From Actinomadura nitritigenes (GTDB lineage: Bacteria; Actinomycetota; Actinomycetes; Streptosporangiales; Streptosporangiaceae): a DNA stretch of 64,000 bases. The notes beneath the pieces were generated by a model. It searched no databases, was not told the origin of the DNA, and was given only the letters and a program-made list of their open reading frames with translations. Shown here piece after piece: positions 48,817 to 57,231 of this stretch. The translations under genes were made by a program, and so were the position numbers. The first letter of the stretch is position 1. Every line of letters starts with the position of its first letter. The DNA is taken from positions 1-64,000 of the forward strand of contig NZ_JAGEOK010000013.1 in the NCBI RefSeq assembly GCF_017573545.1, in the 5' to 3' direction.

Positions 48817-49710
48817 TCAGAGGTTCTTCATGATCTCCCGCATGATGACGGCGGTCTCGCTCGGGGTCTTCCCGACGCGGACGCCGACCTTCTCCAGGGC
48901 CTCCTTCTTCGCCTGCGCGGTGCCGGCGGAGCCGGACACGATCGCGCCGGCGTGGCCCATCGTCTTGCCCTCGGGGGCGGTGAACCCGGCGACGTAGCCG
49001 ACGACCGGCTTCGTGACGTTCTTCTCGATGTAGGCGGCGGCGCGCTCCTCGGCGTCGCCCCCGATCTCACCGATCATCACGATGGCGTCGGTCTCCGGGT
49101 CCTCCTGGAACGCCTTGAGGGCGTCGATGTGGGTGGTCCCGATGATGGGGTCGCCGCCGATGCCGACGCAGGTGGAGAAGCCGATGTCGCGCAGCTCGTA
49201 CATCATCTGGTAGGTCAGCGTGCCCGACTTCGACACCAGGCCGATGCGGCCCGGGGTGGTGATGTCGGCCGGGATGATGCCCGCGTTCGACTTGCCGGGC
49301 GAGGCGATGCCGGGGCAGTTCGGCCCGATGATGCGGGTCTTGTTGCCCTTGGACTCGGCGTACGCCCAGAAGTAGGCGGTGTCGTGCACCGGGATGCCCT
49401 CGGTGATGACGACGCAGAGCGGGATCTCGGCGTCGATCGCCTCGACGACGGCGTCCTTGGTGAACTTCGGCGGGACGAACACGACGGACACGTCCGCGCC
49501 GGTCTCCTGCATCGCCTCCTTGACGGTGCCGAAGACGGGCAGCTCGGTGCCGTCGAAGGTCACGGTCTGGCCGGCCTTGCGGGCGTTCACGCCGCCGACG
49601 ACCTGGGCGCCGGAGGCCAGCATGCGGCGGCCGTGCTTGGTGCCCTCGGAGCCGGTGATGCCCTGAACGATGATCTTGCTGTTGTCGGTGAGCCAGATGG
49701 CCATTGTCAT
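48817..49710 (-). CDS. sucD: Succinyl-CoA synthetase alpha subunit
   Basis: The protein is 297 residues. The ATG at 49708-49710 overlaps the sucC stop (ATGA); an ATG two codons later is an alternative. CoA-binding domain VQGITGSEGTKHGRRML, VVFVPPKFTKDAVVEAID, CVVITEGIPVHD, the IIGPNCPGI signature, and the phosphorylated histidine loop KTMGHAGAIVSGSAGTA (His253) are present. With SucC it interconverts succinyl-CoA and succinate with nucleotide phosphorylation in the TCA cycle. Confidence 0.96.
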   Translation of the reverse strand: MTMAIWLTDNSKIIVQGITGSEGTKHGRRMLASGAQVVGGVNARKAGQTVTFDGTELPVFGTVKEAMQETGADVSVVFVPPKFTKDAVVEAIDAEIPLCVVITEGIPVHDTAYFWAYAESKGNKTRIIGPNCPGIASPGKSNAGIIPADITTPGRIGLVSKSGTLTYQMMYELRDIGFSTCVGIGGDPIIGTTHIDALKAFQEDPETDAIVMIGEIGGDAEERAAAYIEKNVTKPVVGYVAGFTAPEGKTMGHAGAIVSGSAGTAQAKKEALEKVGVRVGKTPSETAVIMREIMKNL

Positions 49711-50885
49711 GCACCTGCCGCGGCGAGTTCGGCGGCACGCTTGGCCGCGTCGTCCATGGTGTCGACCTGCTGGACGCCGGTGAGCCCGGCGTCGGTCAGG
49801 ATCTTGCGCCCGAGCTCGGCGTTGTTGCCGTCGAGGCGGACCACGAGCGGCCGGTCGACGGCCTCGCCGCGGTCGGCCAGCAGCTTGTAGGCCGAGACGA
49901 TGCCGTTGGCGACGGCGTCGCAGGCGGTGATGCCGCCGAAGACGTTGACGAACACCGACTTGACGTCCGGGTCCGACAGGACGATCTCCAGGCCGTTCGC
50001 CATCACCTCGGCGGACGCGCCGCCGCCGATGTCCAGGAAGTTGGCGGGCTTCTGGCCGCCGAACGCCTCGCCGGCGTAGGCGACCACGTCCAGGGTGGAC
50101 ATGACCAGGCCCGCGCCGTTGCCGATGATCCCGACGGAGCCGTCGAGCTTGACGTAGTTGAGGTCCTTGGCCTTCGCCGCCGCCTCCAGCGGGTCGGCCG
50201 CGGCCTTGTCCTCGAGCTTGTCGTGCTCCTGGCGGAACCCGGCGTTGTCGTCGAGCGAGACCTTGCCGTCGAGGGCCTTCACCTGGCCGTCGGCGGTGAG
50301 GATCATCGGGTTGACCTCGACCAGCGTGGCGTCCTCGTCGGTGAACACCGCCCACAGCCGCTCGATGAGCTGCGCGGCGCCGTCGAGGGCCTCCTCGGGC
50401 AGCCGGCCCTGCTCGGCGATCTCGCGGGCCTTGGCCCGGTCGACGCCGGTGAGCGGGGAGATCGGCACCATCGCGAGGCGGTCGTGCGGGACCTCCTCGA
50501 TCTCGACGCCGCCCTCGACGGAGCAGATGGACAGGAAGGTCCGGTTGGCGCGGTCGAGCAGGAACGAGAAGTAGAACTCCTGCGCGATCGCCGAGCCCTC
50601 CTCGACCAGGACCCGGTGGACCGTGTGGCCCTTGATGTCCATGCCGAGGATCCGGCCGGCGAGGGCCTCGGCCTCGTCGGCGGTGTCGGCCAGTTTCACG
50701 CCGCCGGCCTTGCCGCGGCCGCCGGTCTTGACCTGGGCCTTGACGACGACCTTCTTGCTGCCCGCGGAGAACAGTTCCTCCGCGATGGCGCGCGCTTCCT
50801 GGGGAGTCGAGGCGACCTTGCCGGTGGGCACCGGTACCCCGTACTCGGCGAAGAGTTCCTTCGCCTGATGTTCGAACAGGTCCAC
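49707..50885 (-). CDS. sucC: Succinyl-CoA synthetase beta subunit
   Basis: The protein is 392 residues from the GTG at 50883-50885 (MDLFEHQAKELFAEYGVPVP), with AAGGA 8 nt upstream; the frame continues to 50924 without support. An ATP-grasp N-terminal half (KAQVKTGGRGKAGGVKLA, LVEVNPMILTADG) and C-terminal ligase half (IGNGAGLVMSTLDVVAYAGG-like segment, FLDIGGGA, VFVNVFGGITACD) are seen. It forms the heterodimer or heterotetramer with SucD. It is the first gene of the operon, facing a divergent secreted-protein gene. Confidence 0.96.
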   Translation of the reverse strand: MDLFEHQAKELFAEYGVPVPTGKVASTPQEARAIAEELFSAGSKKVVVKAQVKTGGRGKAGGVKLADTADEAEALAGRILGMDIKGHTVHRVLVEEGSAIAQEFYFSFLLDRANRTFLSICSVEGGVEIEEVPHDRLAMVPISPLTGVDRAKAREIAEQGRLPEEALDGAAQLIERLWAVFTDEDATLVEVNPMILTADGQVKALDGKVSLDDNAGFRQEHDKLEDKAAADPLEAAAKAKDLNYVKLDGSVGIIGNGAGLVMSTLDVVAYAGEAFGGQKPANFLDIGGGASAEVMANGLEIVLSDPDVKSVFVNVFGGITACDAVANGIVSAYKLLADRGEAVDRPLVVRLDGNNAELGRKILTDAGLTGVQQVDTMDDAAKRAAELAAAGA

Positions 50886-51153
50886 GAGGGCGTCCTTAAA
50901 ACGGATCGACAGCCAGATGACCACGCGAGTGGGGGTACACGGGTGTCCGTGCGGCCGGCACTCCGCGGTCCGCTCCGTCGATGCAGCCTAGTCAACCCCG
51001 GTCCGTGCTGCCGCCGCCGGGTCCATTTGTCGTCCCGTGTCCGGAAACCGCAGGTGCGGGCGGTGCGATGGGGAGCACGTACGCTCCTCACGACGATGAC
51101 TCTATTGGCATAGTTTGATGTACTTGTGTGAGGCCAGGGGGGAGACGAGGCCC
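50886..51153. other. 268-base divergent promoter region
   Basis: It must contain the sucCD promoter and that of the GH15-like gene. Only the A/T-richer stretch around 51095-51120 (ATTGGCATAGTTTGATG) looks promoter-like on the plus strand. I found no structured RNA element. Confidence 0.35.
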
Positions 51154-52641
51154 ATGGGGCAGCAGCGGGGGGACGTGCGCACCGCCGCCGTACCCGCGCC
51201 CCTCGGGACCGTCCCCGTCCGGCGCCGCGCCGCGTCCGCGCGGCTGCGCGGGCGCCGGATCCGCCGCGGCGCCGCGTTCCTGGTCGTCGCCGCGCTCGTC
51301 GCCGTGGCCGGGGCGAACGTGCCGGAGCCGTCCGCGCCGGGCTGGGCGAGCCCCGGCCTGGTGGGCGGCGGCGGATGGCCCTTCGCGGGCGTCCCGCTCG
51401 ATCCGGACGACGCCGACGGCGCCGCGTACCTGGCCGACAGCTCGGCCGTGCGGCTCGCGGACGGGCGGGTGCTGCTCGTCCCGTCCGGCGGGGAGGCGCC
51501 GATCACGGTCGCGGCGGACGATCCGCGGGTGGCGCAGGCGGTGCGGTCCGACAGCGCGTGGCTCGCGTCCGGCACCGTCCCGGAGGGCCCCGCGGGCTCC
51601 GGCTTCCGCGACATGGCGGCGCGCGCGCTGCTGGACCTCCGGCTGCTGACGCCGCCGAACGGCGCGTCGCTGGCGTCCTGGTACGGGGCGTGGCGGTACT
51701 CGTGGCCGCGCGACTCCGCCTTCGCCGCCGCCGCGTTCACCGTGACGGGCCATCCGTCGGAGGCGCGCCGCGTCCTGCGGTTCCTGGCCCGGGTCCAGAC
51801 CGGCAACGGCCTGTGGGCGGCCCGGTACAACGCCGACGGGACCGCCGTGACGGACGGGCGCCCGCCGCAGCTCGACTCGCTGGGCTGGGTGCTGTGGGCG
51901 AGCTGGCTGTACCGGGCGCAGAACCCCGGCGCCGACGACCTCCCGGACCTGTGGCCGATGGTGCGGCGCGCCGCCGACCATCTGGCCGGGTCGCTGGACG
52001 CGGAGGGCCTGCCGCCCCCGTCGTCCGACTACTGGGAACGCGATCACGGCCGCGAGCAGGACCCGCGGCGCCCGACGCTCGGCGTGGTCGGGCCGGTGCT
52101 GGCGGGCCTGCGGGCGGCGGCCGACCTCGCGCGGGGCTACGGCCAGGGCGCCGAGGCGGCGCGGTGGCGGACGGCGGCGCACCGGGTGTCGGACGCGCTG
52201 GACCGGCAGTTCGCGCCCTACGAGTACCCGCGCTCACCCGTGCAGGACGGGCTGAGGGACACGTCCGTGACGTTCATCGCACCTCCGTTCGCGCCGGCGG
52301 ACCGGGCCGTGACCGGGGCGATCGCGGCCGCCGAGCGCGCGCAGGCGCTGCCGAACGGGGGCGTGCTGCCGGGCGAGAGCTGGTCCGGGACGCCGGACGT
52401 CGCGTGGACGCCCGAGACCGCGCTGTTCGGGCTGTCGGCCGCGTCGGGCGGCCGGACGGTCGAGGCGGTCGCGCGCCTCGGCTGGCTGTCGGCGCACCGG
52501 ACGTCGCTGGGCGCGCTGCCGGAGAAGGTGGGTCCGACGGGCCGCCAGGCGGGCGTGGCGCCGCTGGGCTGGACGGACTCGCTGGTGCTGCTGACGCTGT
52601 CGGCCCTGCGCGAGCCGCTGCCGATCCCGCCCGCGTCCTGA
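51154..52641 (+). CDS. Secreted GH15-like (six-hairpin glycosidase fold) protein
   Basis: The protein is about 495 residues from the ATG at 51154, after AGGGGGGAG; upstream in-frame starts at 51115-51118 are possible. An Arg-rich N-terminus precedes a signal-peptide-like helix (RRGAAFLVVAALVAVAGANVP). The catalytic-type region has YGAWRYSWPRDSAFAAAAF, a characteristic glucoamylase/GH15-like substrate loop, then an (alpha/alpha)6 style series including LDSLGWVLWASWLY, PPSSDYWERDHGREQDPRRP and the final WTPETALFGLS and PLGWTDSLVLL segments. Putative general acid Glu within DYWE and base in WTPE are plausible. The enzyme probably removes glucose units from an alpha-glucan, but substrate is unknown. 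Confidence 0.75.
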   Translation: MGQQRGDVRTAAVPAPLGTVPVRRRAASARLRGRRIRRGAAFLVVAALVAVAGANVPEPSAPGWASPGLVGGGGWPFAGVPLDPDDADGAAYLADSSAVRLADGRVLLVPSGGEAPITVAADDPRVAQAVRSDSAWLASGTVPEGPAGSGFRDMAARALLDLRLLTPPNGASLASWYGAWRYSWPRDSAFAAAAFTVTGHPSEARRVLRFLARVQTGNGLWAARYNADGTAVTDGRPPQLDSLGWVLWASWLYRAQNPGADDLPDLWPMVRRAADHLAGSLDAEGLPPPSSDYWERDHGREQDPRRPTLGVVGPVLAGLRAAADLARGYGQGAEAARWRTAAHRVSDALDRQFAPYEYPRSPVQDGLRDTSVTFIAPPFAPADRAVTGAIAAAERAQALPNGGVLPGESWSGTPDVAWTPETALFGLSAASGGRTVEAVARLGWLSAHRTSLGALPEKVGPTGRQAGVAPLGWTDSLVLLTLSALREPLPIPPAS

Positions 52642-52669
52642 CCCCGCGCCCTGCTCAGGCGGGCCGGGC

Positions 52670-53437
52670 TCAGGCGAACTGCTCGTAGCCCATCTTGAGG
52701 ACGAGCGCGGCGACGACGCACAGCAGCACGACCCGGACGAACCCGGTGCCGCGGCTGATCGCCATGTGGGCGCCGAGCTGCGCGCCGGCGGCGTTGCAGA
52801 CGGCCATGGCGAGCCCGATGGCCCACAGCACGTGCCCCTGGACGGCGAACACGGCGAGCGCGCCGAGGTTCGTGCCCGCATTGATGATCTTCGAGGTGGC
52901 GGAGGCGTCGACGAAGTCCAGGCCGAGCAGCGTCGTGAAGGCGATGACGAGGAACGTTCCCGTCCCGGGGCCGACGAGCCCGTCGTAGAAGGCGATCGCG
53001 ACGCCAGGCACGACGATCGCGTGGGCCGTCCGGCGCCGGGTCCGCAGGACGAGCCGGGGGGCGCGGCCGAGGTCCGGCTTCAGCACGACGAGCGCGGCGA
53101 CGGCGAGCAGCACCACCATGATCACCGGTTTGAGCACGTCGGACGAGATCGCCGCGGCGCACAGCGCGCCGCCGGCGGCGCAGCACACCGCGAGGGCCGC
53201 GGCCGGGCCGCCGACCCGGACGTCCGGTTTGGCCTTGCGGGCGTAGGCGACGGCGGCCGAGGCGGTGCCGGCGATGGAGCCGAGCTTGTTGGTGGCGAGC
53301 GCGGTCGCGACGGGCTGTCCGGGGTTGAGGAGCAGCAGGGCGGGCAGCTGGATCAGCCCGCCGCCTCCCACGACCGCGTCGACCCAGCCGGCCGAGGTGG
53401 CGGCGGCCAGCATGACGGGCACCTGCTCGGCGTGCAC
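52670..53437 (-). CDS. TSUP (TauE/SafE) family exporter
   Basis: The protein is 255 residues from GTG with GGAG 5 nt upstream. Eight hydrophobic segments show the duplicated TSUP core: GWVDAVVGGGGLIQLPALLLL and ATALATNKLGSIAGT in the first half, YDGLVGPGTGTFLVIAFTTLLG and ASATSKIINAGTNLGALAVF in the second. The family exports sulfite, taurine-derived sulfur or organic sulfonates. No sulfur-metabolism gene is adjacent, so the substrate is open. It ends 28 bases from the convergent GH15-like gene. Confidence 0.9.
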   Translation of the reverse strand: MHAEQVPVMLAAATSAGWVDAVVGGGGLIQLPALLLLNPGQPVATALATNKLGSIAGTASAAVAYARKAKPDVRVGGPAAALAVCCAAGGALCAAAISSDVLKPVIMVVLLAVAALVVLKPDLGRAPRLVLRTRRRTAHAIVVPGVAIAFYDGLVGPGTGTFLVIAFTTLLGLDFVDASATSKIINAGTNLGALAVFAVQGHVLWAIGLAMAVCNAAGAQLGAHMAISRGTGFVRVVLLCVVAALVLKMGYEQFA

Positions 53438-53504
53438 GGGGACTCCAGGGGGTAAGGGGTGTTGAAAGTATGACCATAACCCCCCGGGGTGCCCCGCCCG
53501 GGCG

Positions 53505-54047
53505 TCAGGCCGCCCACTCCCCCGCGAGGACCGCCCAGACCTGCTCGTCGCGGCGCTCGCCGCCCAGCACGTACGCGTCCCGGAGCACGCCCTCGCAGGT
53601 CATCCCGAGCCGCTTCGCCACCGCCGCGCTGGCGGTGTTGCGCGGGTCGCAGATCCACTCCACCCGGGCCATCCCGCGCACCCCGAACGCCCAGTCGATC
53701 ATGTGCCGGACCGCGGTGGTGACCAGGCCGCGGCCCCGTGCGCCCGCGTCCAGCCAGACCCCGACCTCGCAGACGCCGCGCGGGGCGTCGAACACCCGGA
53801 AGACGGTCCCGCCCTCCAGCACGCCGTTCACCCAGATGCCGTAGACGCGGCCCTCGTCCCGGGCCTGCTTCTCCGCGTAGTCCCGCAGGAACAGCCGCGC
53901 GGTCGCCTCGTCGACGACGGTGCGCGCCCACGGGATGTAGTCGATGACGTCGGCCCGCACGCGCTCGGCGTGCGCGGCGAACTCGGCGGCCTGCCACGGC
54001 TCCAGCGGACGGAGCTCGGCGTCGTCGGCCAGCGTGACGGCGAACAT
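53505..54047 (-). CDS. GNAT N-acetyltransferase (RimJ-like)
   Basis: The protein is 180 residues with GGGAGG 7 nt before the ATG. The RimJ/RimL pattern is clear: ELRPLEPWQAAEFAAHAERVR, DYIPWARTV, GIWVNGVLEGGTVFR, CEVGVWLDAGARGRGLVTTAVRHMIDWAFG (acetyl-CoA pyrophosphate loop RGRG) and NTASAAVAKRLGMTCEGVLRDAYVL. Protein N-terminal or ribosomal acetylation is the family theme, or detoxification of an amine. It is divergent from a TetR gene (53 bases between starts), and that regulator is the best candidate to control it. Confidence 0.9.
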   Translation of the reverse strand: MFAVTLADDAELRPLEPWQAAEFAAHAERVRADVIDYIPWARTVVDEATARLFLRDYAEKQARDEGRVYGIWVNGVLEGGTVFRVFDAPRGVCEVGVWLDAGARGRGLVTTAVRHMIDWAFGVRGMARVEWICDPRNTASAAVAKRLGMTCEGVLRDAYVLGGERRDEQVWAVLAGEWAA

Positions 54048-54067
54048 GGAGGGCCTCCCGGGGGGTA

Positions 54068-54096
54068 CGTACCGAACGTTTGTTATGTATCGTACG
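54068..54096. promoter_or_regulatory. Possible TetR operator with embedded -10
   Basis: The 53-base divergent region contains CGTAC (54068-54072) and its inverted match GTACG (54092-54096) around an A/T-rich centre. TATCGT (54088-54093) is followed by 7 nt and the tetR ATG, the leaderless pattern. Autoregulation and control of the GNAT gene are inferred from layout only. Confidence 0.4.
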
Positions 54097-54100
54097 GGAC

Positions 54101-54688
54101 ATGCCGGCCCGAGGTGATCACGACGCCCGCCGCCGCGACGTCTCCGAGGCCGTCTGGCGGGTCCTCGCCGACCGCGGCTTCGGCGGGCTGACGCTGCGCG
54201 CCGTCGCCGCCGCGATGGGCGCCTCGACGGGCCTGCTCACGCACTACTTCCCGAACAAGAAGGCGCTGGTCTCCTACGCCCTCGACGTCGCCGACGAGCG
54301 GACCGCGAGCCGTTCCCTGCGCGGCACGGAGACCCCGGGCCTCGCCGCCCTCCGCGCCGCGCTGCTGGACGTCCTGCCGCTGACGCCGGAGGCCGCGGTG
54401 ATGAACCGCGTGTGGGTCGGCTCGTGGGACGGCTCGCTCGCCGACCCCGAGCTGCGCGAGCGCGAGATGCGGCGGTACCGCGGGTGGCGGGCGCGGCTGC
54501 GCGTCCACGTCGCCGCCGCCGTCGAGCGCGGCGAGCTGCCCGCCTCGTCCGACGTGGACGACGTCACCGCGGCCGCGGCCGCGTTCGCGCACGGCCTCGT
54601 CGTGCACGCCCTCTTCGACGCCGAGGAGTACCCGCCCGAGCGGCAGACCCGGATGCTCGACGCCTGGCTCGACGCGCTCGCCCCCTGA
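54101..54688 (+). CDS. TetR/AcrR-family transcriptional regulator
   Basis: The protein is 195 residues. The N-terminal helix-turn-helix is evident: SEAVWRVLADRGFGGLTLRAVAAAMGASTGLLTHYFPNKKALVSYALDVAD (about residues 12-62), with the typical TGLLTHYF recognition helix. The ligand-binding domain (about 70-195) has two Trp-rich segments, MNRVWVGSWDGSL and RRYRGWRARL, and a dimerising C-terminus. Homologues of this BetI-like type repress a divergent gene, here the GNAT enzyme. The inducer is unknown. Confidence 0.9.
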   Translation: MPARGDHDARRRDVSEAVWRVLADRGFGGLTLRAVAAAMGASTGLLTHYFPNKKALVSYALDVADERTASRSLRGTETPGLAALRAALLDVLPLTPEAAVMNRVWVGSWDGSLADPELREREMRRYRGWRARLRVHVAAAVERGELPASSDVDDVTAAAAAFAHGLVVHALFDAEEYPPERQTRMLDAWLDALAP

Positions 54689-54733
54689 CCGGCCGGGACC
54701 GGCCGCCGCCCTACGCGAGGGCCTGCGCGGTCG

Positions 54734-56110
54734 TCACCGGCGCATGAGGGCGGTAGTGCCCGCCGCCAGTGCCAGAAGCACGGCGGCGAGCCCGAACGCG
54801 ACCCGGGCCGCGGACGCGGGTCCGTGCGGCAGCGCGCGGAGGAACGCGGTGCCGAGGACGGCGATGCCGAGCGTCCCGCCGAACTGCTGGACGGCGTTGA
54901 GCAGCCCCGCGGCGGATCCCGTCTCGTGCGGCCGGACGCGCGCCAGCGCCGCCGTGAAGAACGGGACCGTGAACAGCCCGTTGCCCGCGCCCGCCAGGGC
55001 CAGCGCGCCGAGCAGCGGCCAAGGGTAGGCGTCCGGGTAGGCGCCGTAGACGGGGATCGCCGCGCAGACCCCGGCCAGCGTGACCGCGAGCCCGGCGACC
55101 ATCAGCCGCGGGCCGAAGCGCGGGACGAGCCGGGTGCCGGCCAGCCAGGACGCGGCGGCCATCGCGGCCGACCAGGGCAGCAGCGTGAACCCGGCCGTCA
55201 GCACGTCCTGACCGAGGCCCAGCTGGATCTGCAGGACGACCACGACCATCAGCCCGTTCACGACCGCGAAGAACAGCGTCGAGGTCGCCAGCGCGGCCGG
55301 GAAGCCGCGGTCGCGGAACAGGCCCGGCTCGACGAGCGGAGCGGCGGCCCGGCGCTGGTGCAGGGCGAACACGGCGAGCAGCAGGGCGCCGCCGGCGAGC
55401 ATCGCCCACGTCCACGCGGGCCACCCGGCCGCGTCGCCCTGGATCAGCGGGTACACGAGCATCGCCGCACCGGCGGTGGCGAGCACCGTGCCGGCGGCGT
55501 CCAGCCGGGGCCGGCGCTCCGCGCGGTCCTCGGGCAGCAGCGGCACGGTCGCGAGCACCCCGGCGGCGAGGGGCAGGTTCACCAGGAACGCCGCCCGCCA
55601 CGACACCGCGTGGGCGAGGAGCGCCCCGAGCACCGGCCCGCAGACCGCCGACAGCCCCATCACCGGCCCGATGCTCCCGAACGCCTTCGCCGTCTCCGGC
55701 CCGTCGAACATCGCGCGGATCAGCCCGATCGTCTGCGGGATGATCAGCGCCGCCGCGGCGCCCTGCACGGCCCGCGCCGCGATCAGCGCGCCCGCCGACG
55801 GCGCCACCGCGCAGCACGCGGACGCGACCGCGAACCCCGCGACCCCGAGCGCGAACACCCGCCGCCGCCCGGCGATGTCGCCGAGCCGGCCGCCGGTGAT
55901 CAGCAGCACCGCGAACGGCAGCGTGTAGGCGGCGCTGAACCACTGGATCCCGGACTCGCCGCCACCGAGGTCCCGCCGGACCACCGGCGCCGCGACCTGC
56001 ACGATCGTCGCGTCCAGCAGGTTCATCGCCTCGGCCGCCAGCAGCGTGGCCAGGGCCGCCCACCGCCACCGGTGGACGGCGTCCGCCCGTGTCTCCTCCC
56101 GCACCCGCAT
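54734..56110 (-). CDS. MFS drug-resistance-type transporter (DHA2/EmrB-QacA group)
   Basis: The protein is 458 residues with AGGAG 7 nt before the ATG. Membrane segments are numerous (about 14). Group motifs include LDATIVQVAAPVVRRDLGGGESGIQWFSAAYTL (motif D1-like), ITGGRLGDIAGRRRVF (motif A), ARAVQGAAAALIIPQTIGLIRAMF, and motif C-like IGPVMGLSAVCGPVLGALL. It is a proton-driven exporter of drugs or other small molecules. It is divergent from a two-domain AsnC regulator, which probably controls it. Confidence 0.92.
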   Translation of the reverse strand: MRVREETRADAVHRWRWAALATLLAAEAMNLLDATIVQVAAPVVRRDLGGGESGIQWFSAAYTLPFAVLLITGGRLGDIAGRRRVFALGVAGFAVASACCAVAPSAGALIAARAVQGAAAALIIPQTIGLIRAMFDGPETAKAFGSIGPVMGLSAVCGPVLGALLAHAVSWRAAFLVNLPLAAGVLATVPLLPEDRAERRPRLDAAGTVLATAGAAMLVYPLIQGDAAGWPAWTWAMLAGGALLLAVFALHQRRAAAPLVEPGLFRDRGFPAALATSTLFFAVVNGLMVVVVLQIQLGLGQDVLTAGFTLLPWSAAMAAASWLAGTRLVPRFGPRLMVAGLAVTLAGVCAAIPVYGAYPDAYPWPLLGALALAGAGNGLFTVPFFTAALARVRPHETGSAAGLLNAVQQFGGTLGIAVLGTAFLRALPHGPASAARVAFGLAAVLLALAAGTTALMRR

Positions 56111-56223
56111 GGCACGTCTCCTTTCGGTTCCGTGCCCCAGCCTCGGAGGAGGGCCGCACTACGTTCCAACCACGGCGCTCGAATAGCGGTTATCTTCCAT
56201 CTGAGCGGCCGAGATGAGGGATC

Positions 56224-57231
56224 ATGATGCTGGACGAGCTGGACCGCGCCGTCATCCACGCGCTGCACATCGACGGGCGCGCGCCGTTCAGCCGCATCGC
56301 GGACGTCTGCGGCGTCTCCACCCAGACCGTCGCCCGCCGCTACCGGCGGCTCCGTTCCGGGGCGGGCCTGCGCGTCGTCGGCGTCCTGGACCGCGACACC
56401 GGCCCCGAGACGCACTGGACGGTCCGGCTGACCTGCACTCCGGCGGCCACGCAGGCCCTCGCGCACTCGCTCGCCGCGCGGCCCGACACGTCCTGGGTGA
56501 AGCTGACGTCCGGCGGGACGGAGATCTTCGCGATCGTGCACGTCCCGGACGGCGCGGGGGACAAGGAAGGCACGGGCGCCCCGCACGCGATGCTGCTGCA
56601 CGACGTCCCGCGCCGCGCGGGGATCACCGCCGTGTCGGCGCACTGCCTGCTGCACACCTACCTCGGCGGCCCGACCGCCTGGCGCGGCATCACCCGCGCG
56701 CTGACCCCCGAGCAGCAGGAGCGGCTGAGACCGCCCGCCGCCGCGGACCCGCGCCCGCTGACCGCCGCGGACCACGCGCTGCTGGACGTCCTGCGGCACG
56801 ACGGCCGCGCCGCCCACACCGCCCTCGCCGCCGCGACCGGCTGGTCACAGGCGACGGCGGCGCGCCGCCTCGCCGGTCTGCGCGCGAGCGGCACGCTGTT
56901 CTTCGACGTCGAGGTCGACTCCGCCCGGCTCGGCGGCACCGCGCAGACGCTGATCTGGATGTCGGTCGCCCCGGGACGGCTCGACGACGTCGCCACGACC
57001 CTCGCCGGGCACGACGAACTCGCCGTCGTCGCCGCGACCACCGGCCCCACGAACCTGCTGGCGCAGGCGCTCTGCGACGGCCCCGCCGACCTGCACCGCT
57101 ACCTCACCCGCGAGCTCGGCGCCCTGGACGGCATCCGGACCGTGGAGACCGCGCCCGTGCTGCGCACGCTCAAGCGCGCCGGTGCGGTCAGAGCTTCTCC
57201 ACCGGCGCGAACCGCAGGACGAGGCGCTTGA
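56224..57231 (+). CDS. Lrp/AsnC-family regulator with duplicated domains
   Basis: The protein is 335 residues with GAGGGA upstream of tandem ATG codons. Two AsnC-type helix-turn-helix units are seen: residues 2-45 (LDELDRAVIHALHIDGRAPFSRIADVCGVSTQTVARRYRRL) and about 180-225 (LTAADHALLDVLRHDGRAAHTALAAATGWSQATAARRLAGL). Each is followed by a RAM-like effector domain. The double arrangement is common in actinomycetes next to transporters. It is divergent from the MFS gene (113 bases). Its last 44 bases overlap the end of the convergent pcrA gene, so the tail SPPARTAGRGA is read over the helicase C-terminus. Confidence 0.9.
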   Translation: MMLDELDRAVIHALHIDGRAPFSRIADVCGVSTQTVARRYRRLRSGAGLRVVGVLDRDTGPETHWTVRLTCTPAATQALAHSLAARPDTSWVKLTSGGTEIFAIVHVPDGAGDKEGTGAPHAMLLHDVPRRAGITAVSAHCLLHTYLGGPTAWRGITRALTPEQQERLRPPAAADPRPLTAADHALLDVLRHDGRAAHTALAAATGWSQATAARRLAGLRASGTLFFDVEVDSARLGGTAQTLIWMSVAPGRLDDVATTLAGHDELAVVAATTGPTNLLAQALCDGPADLHRYLTRELGALDGIRTVETAPVLRTLKRAGAVRASPPARTAGRGA

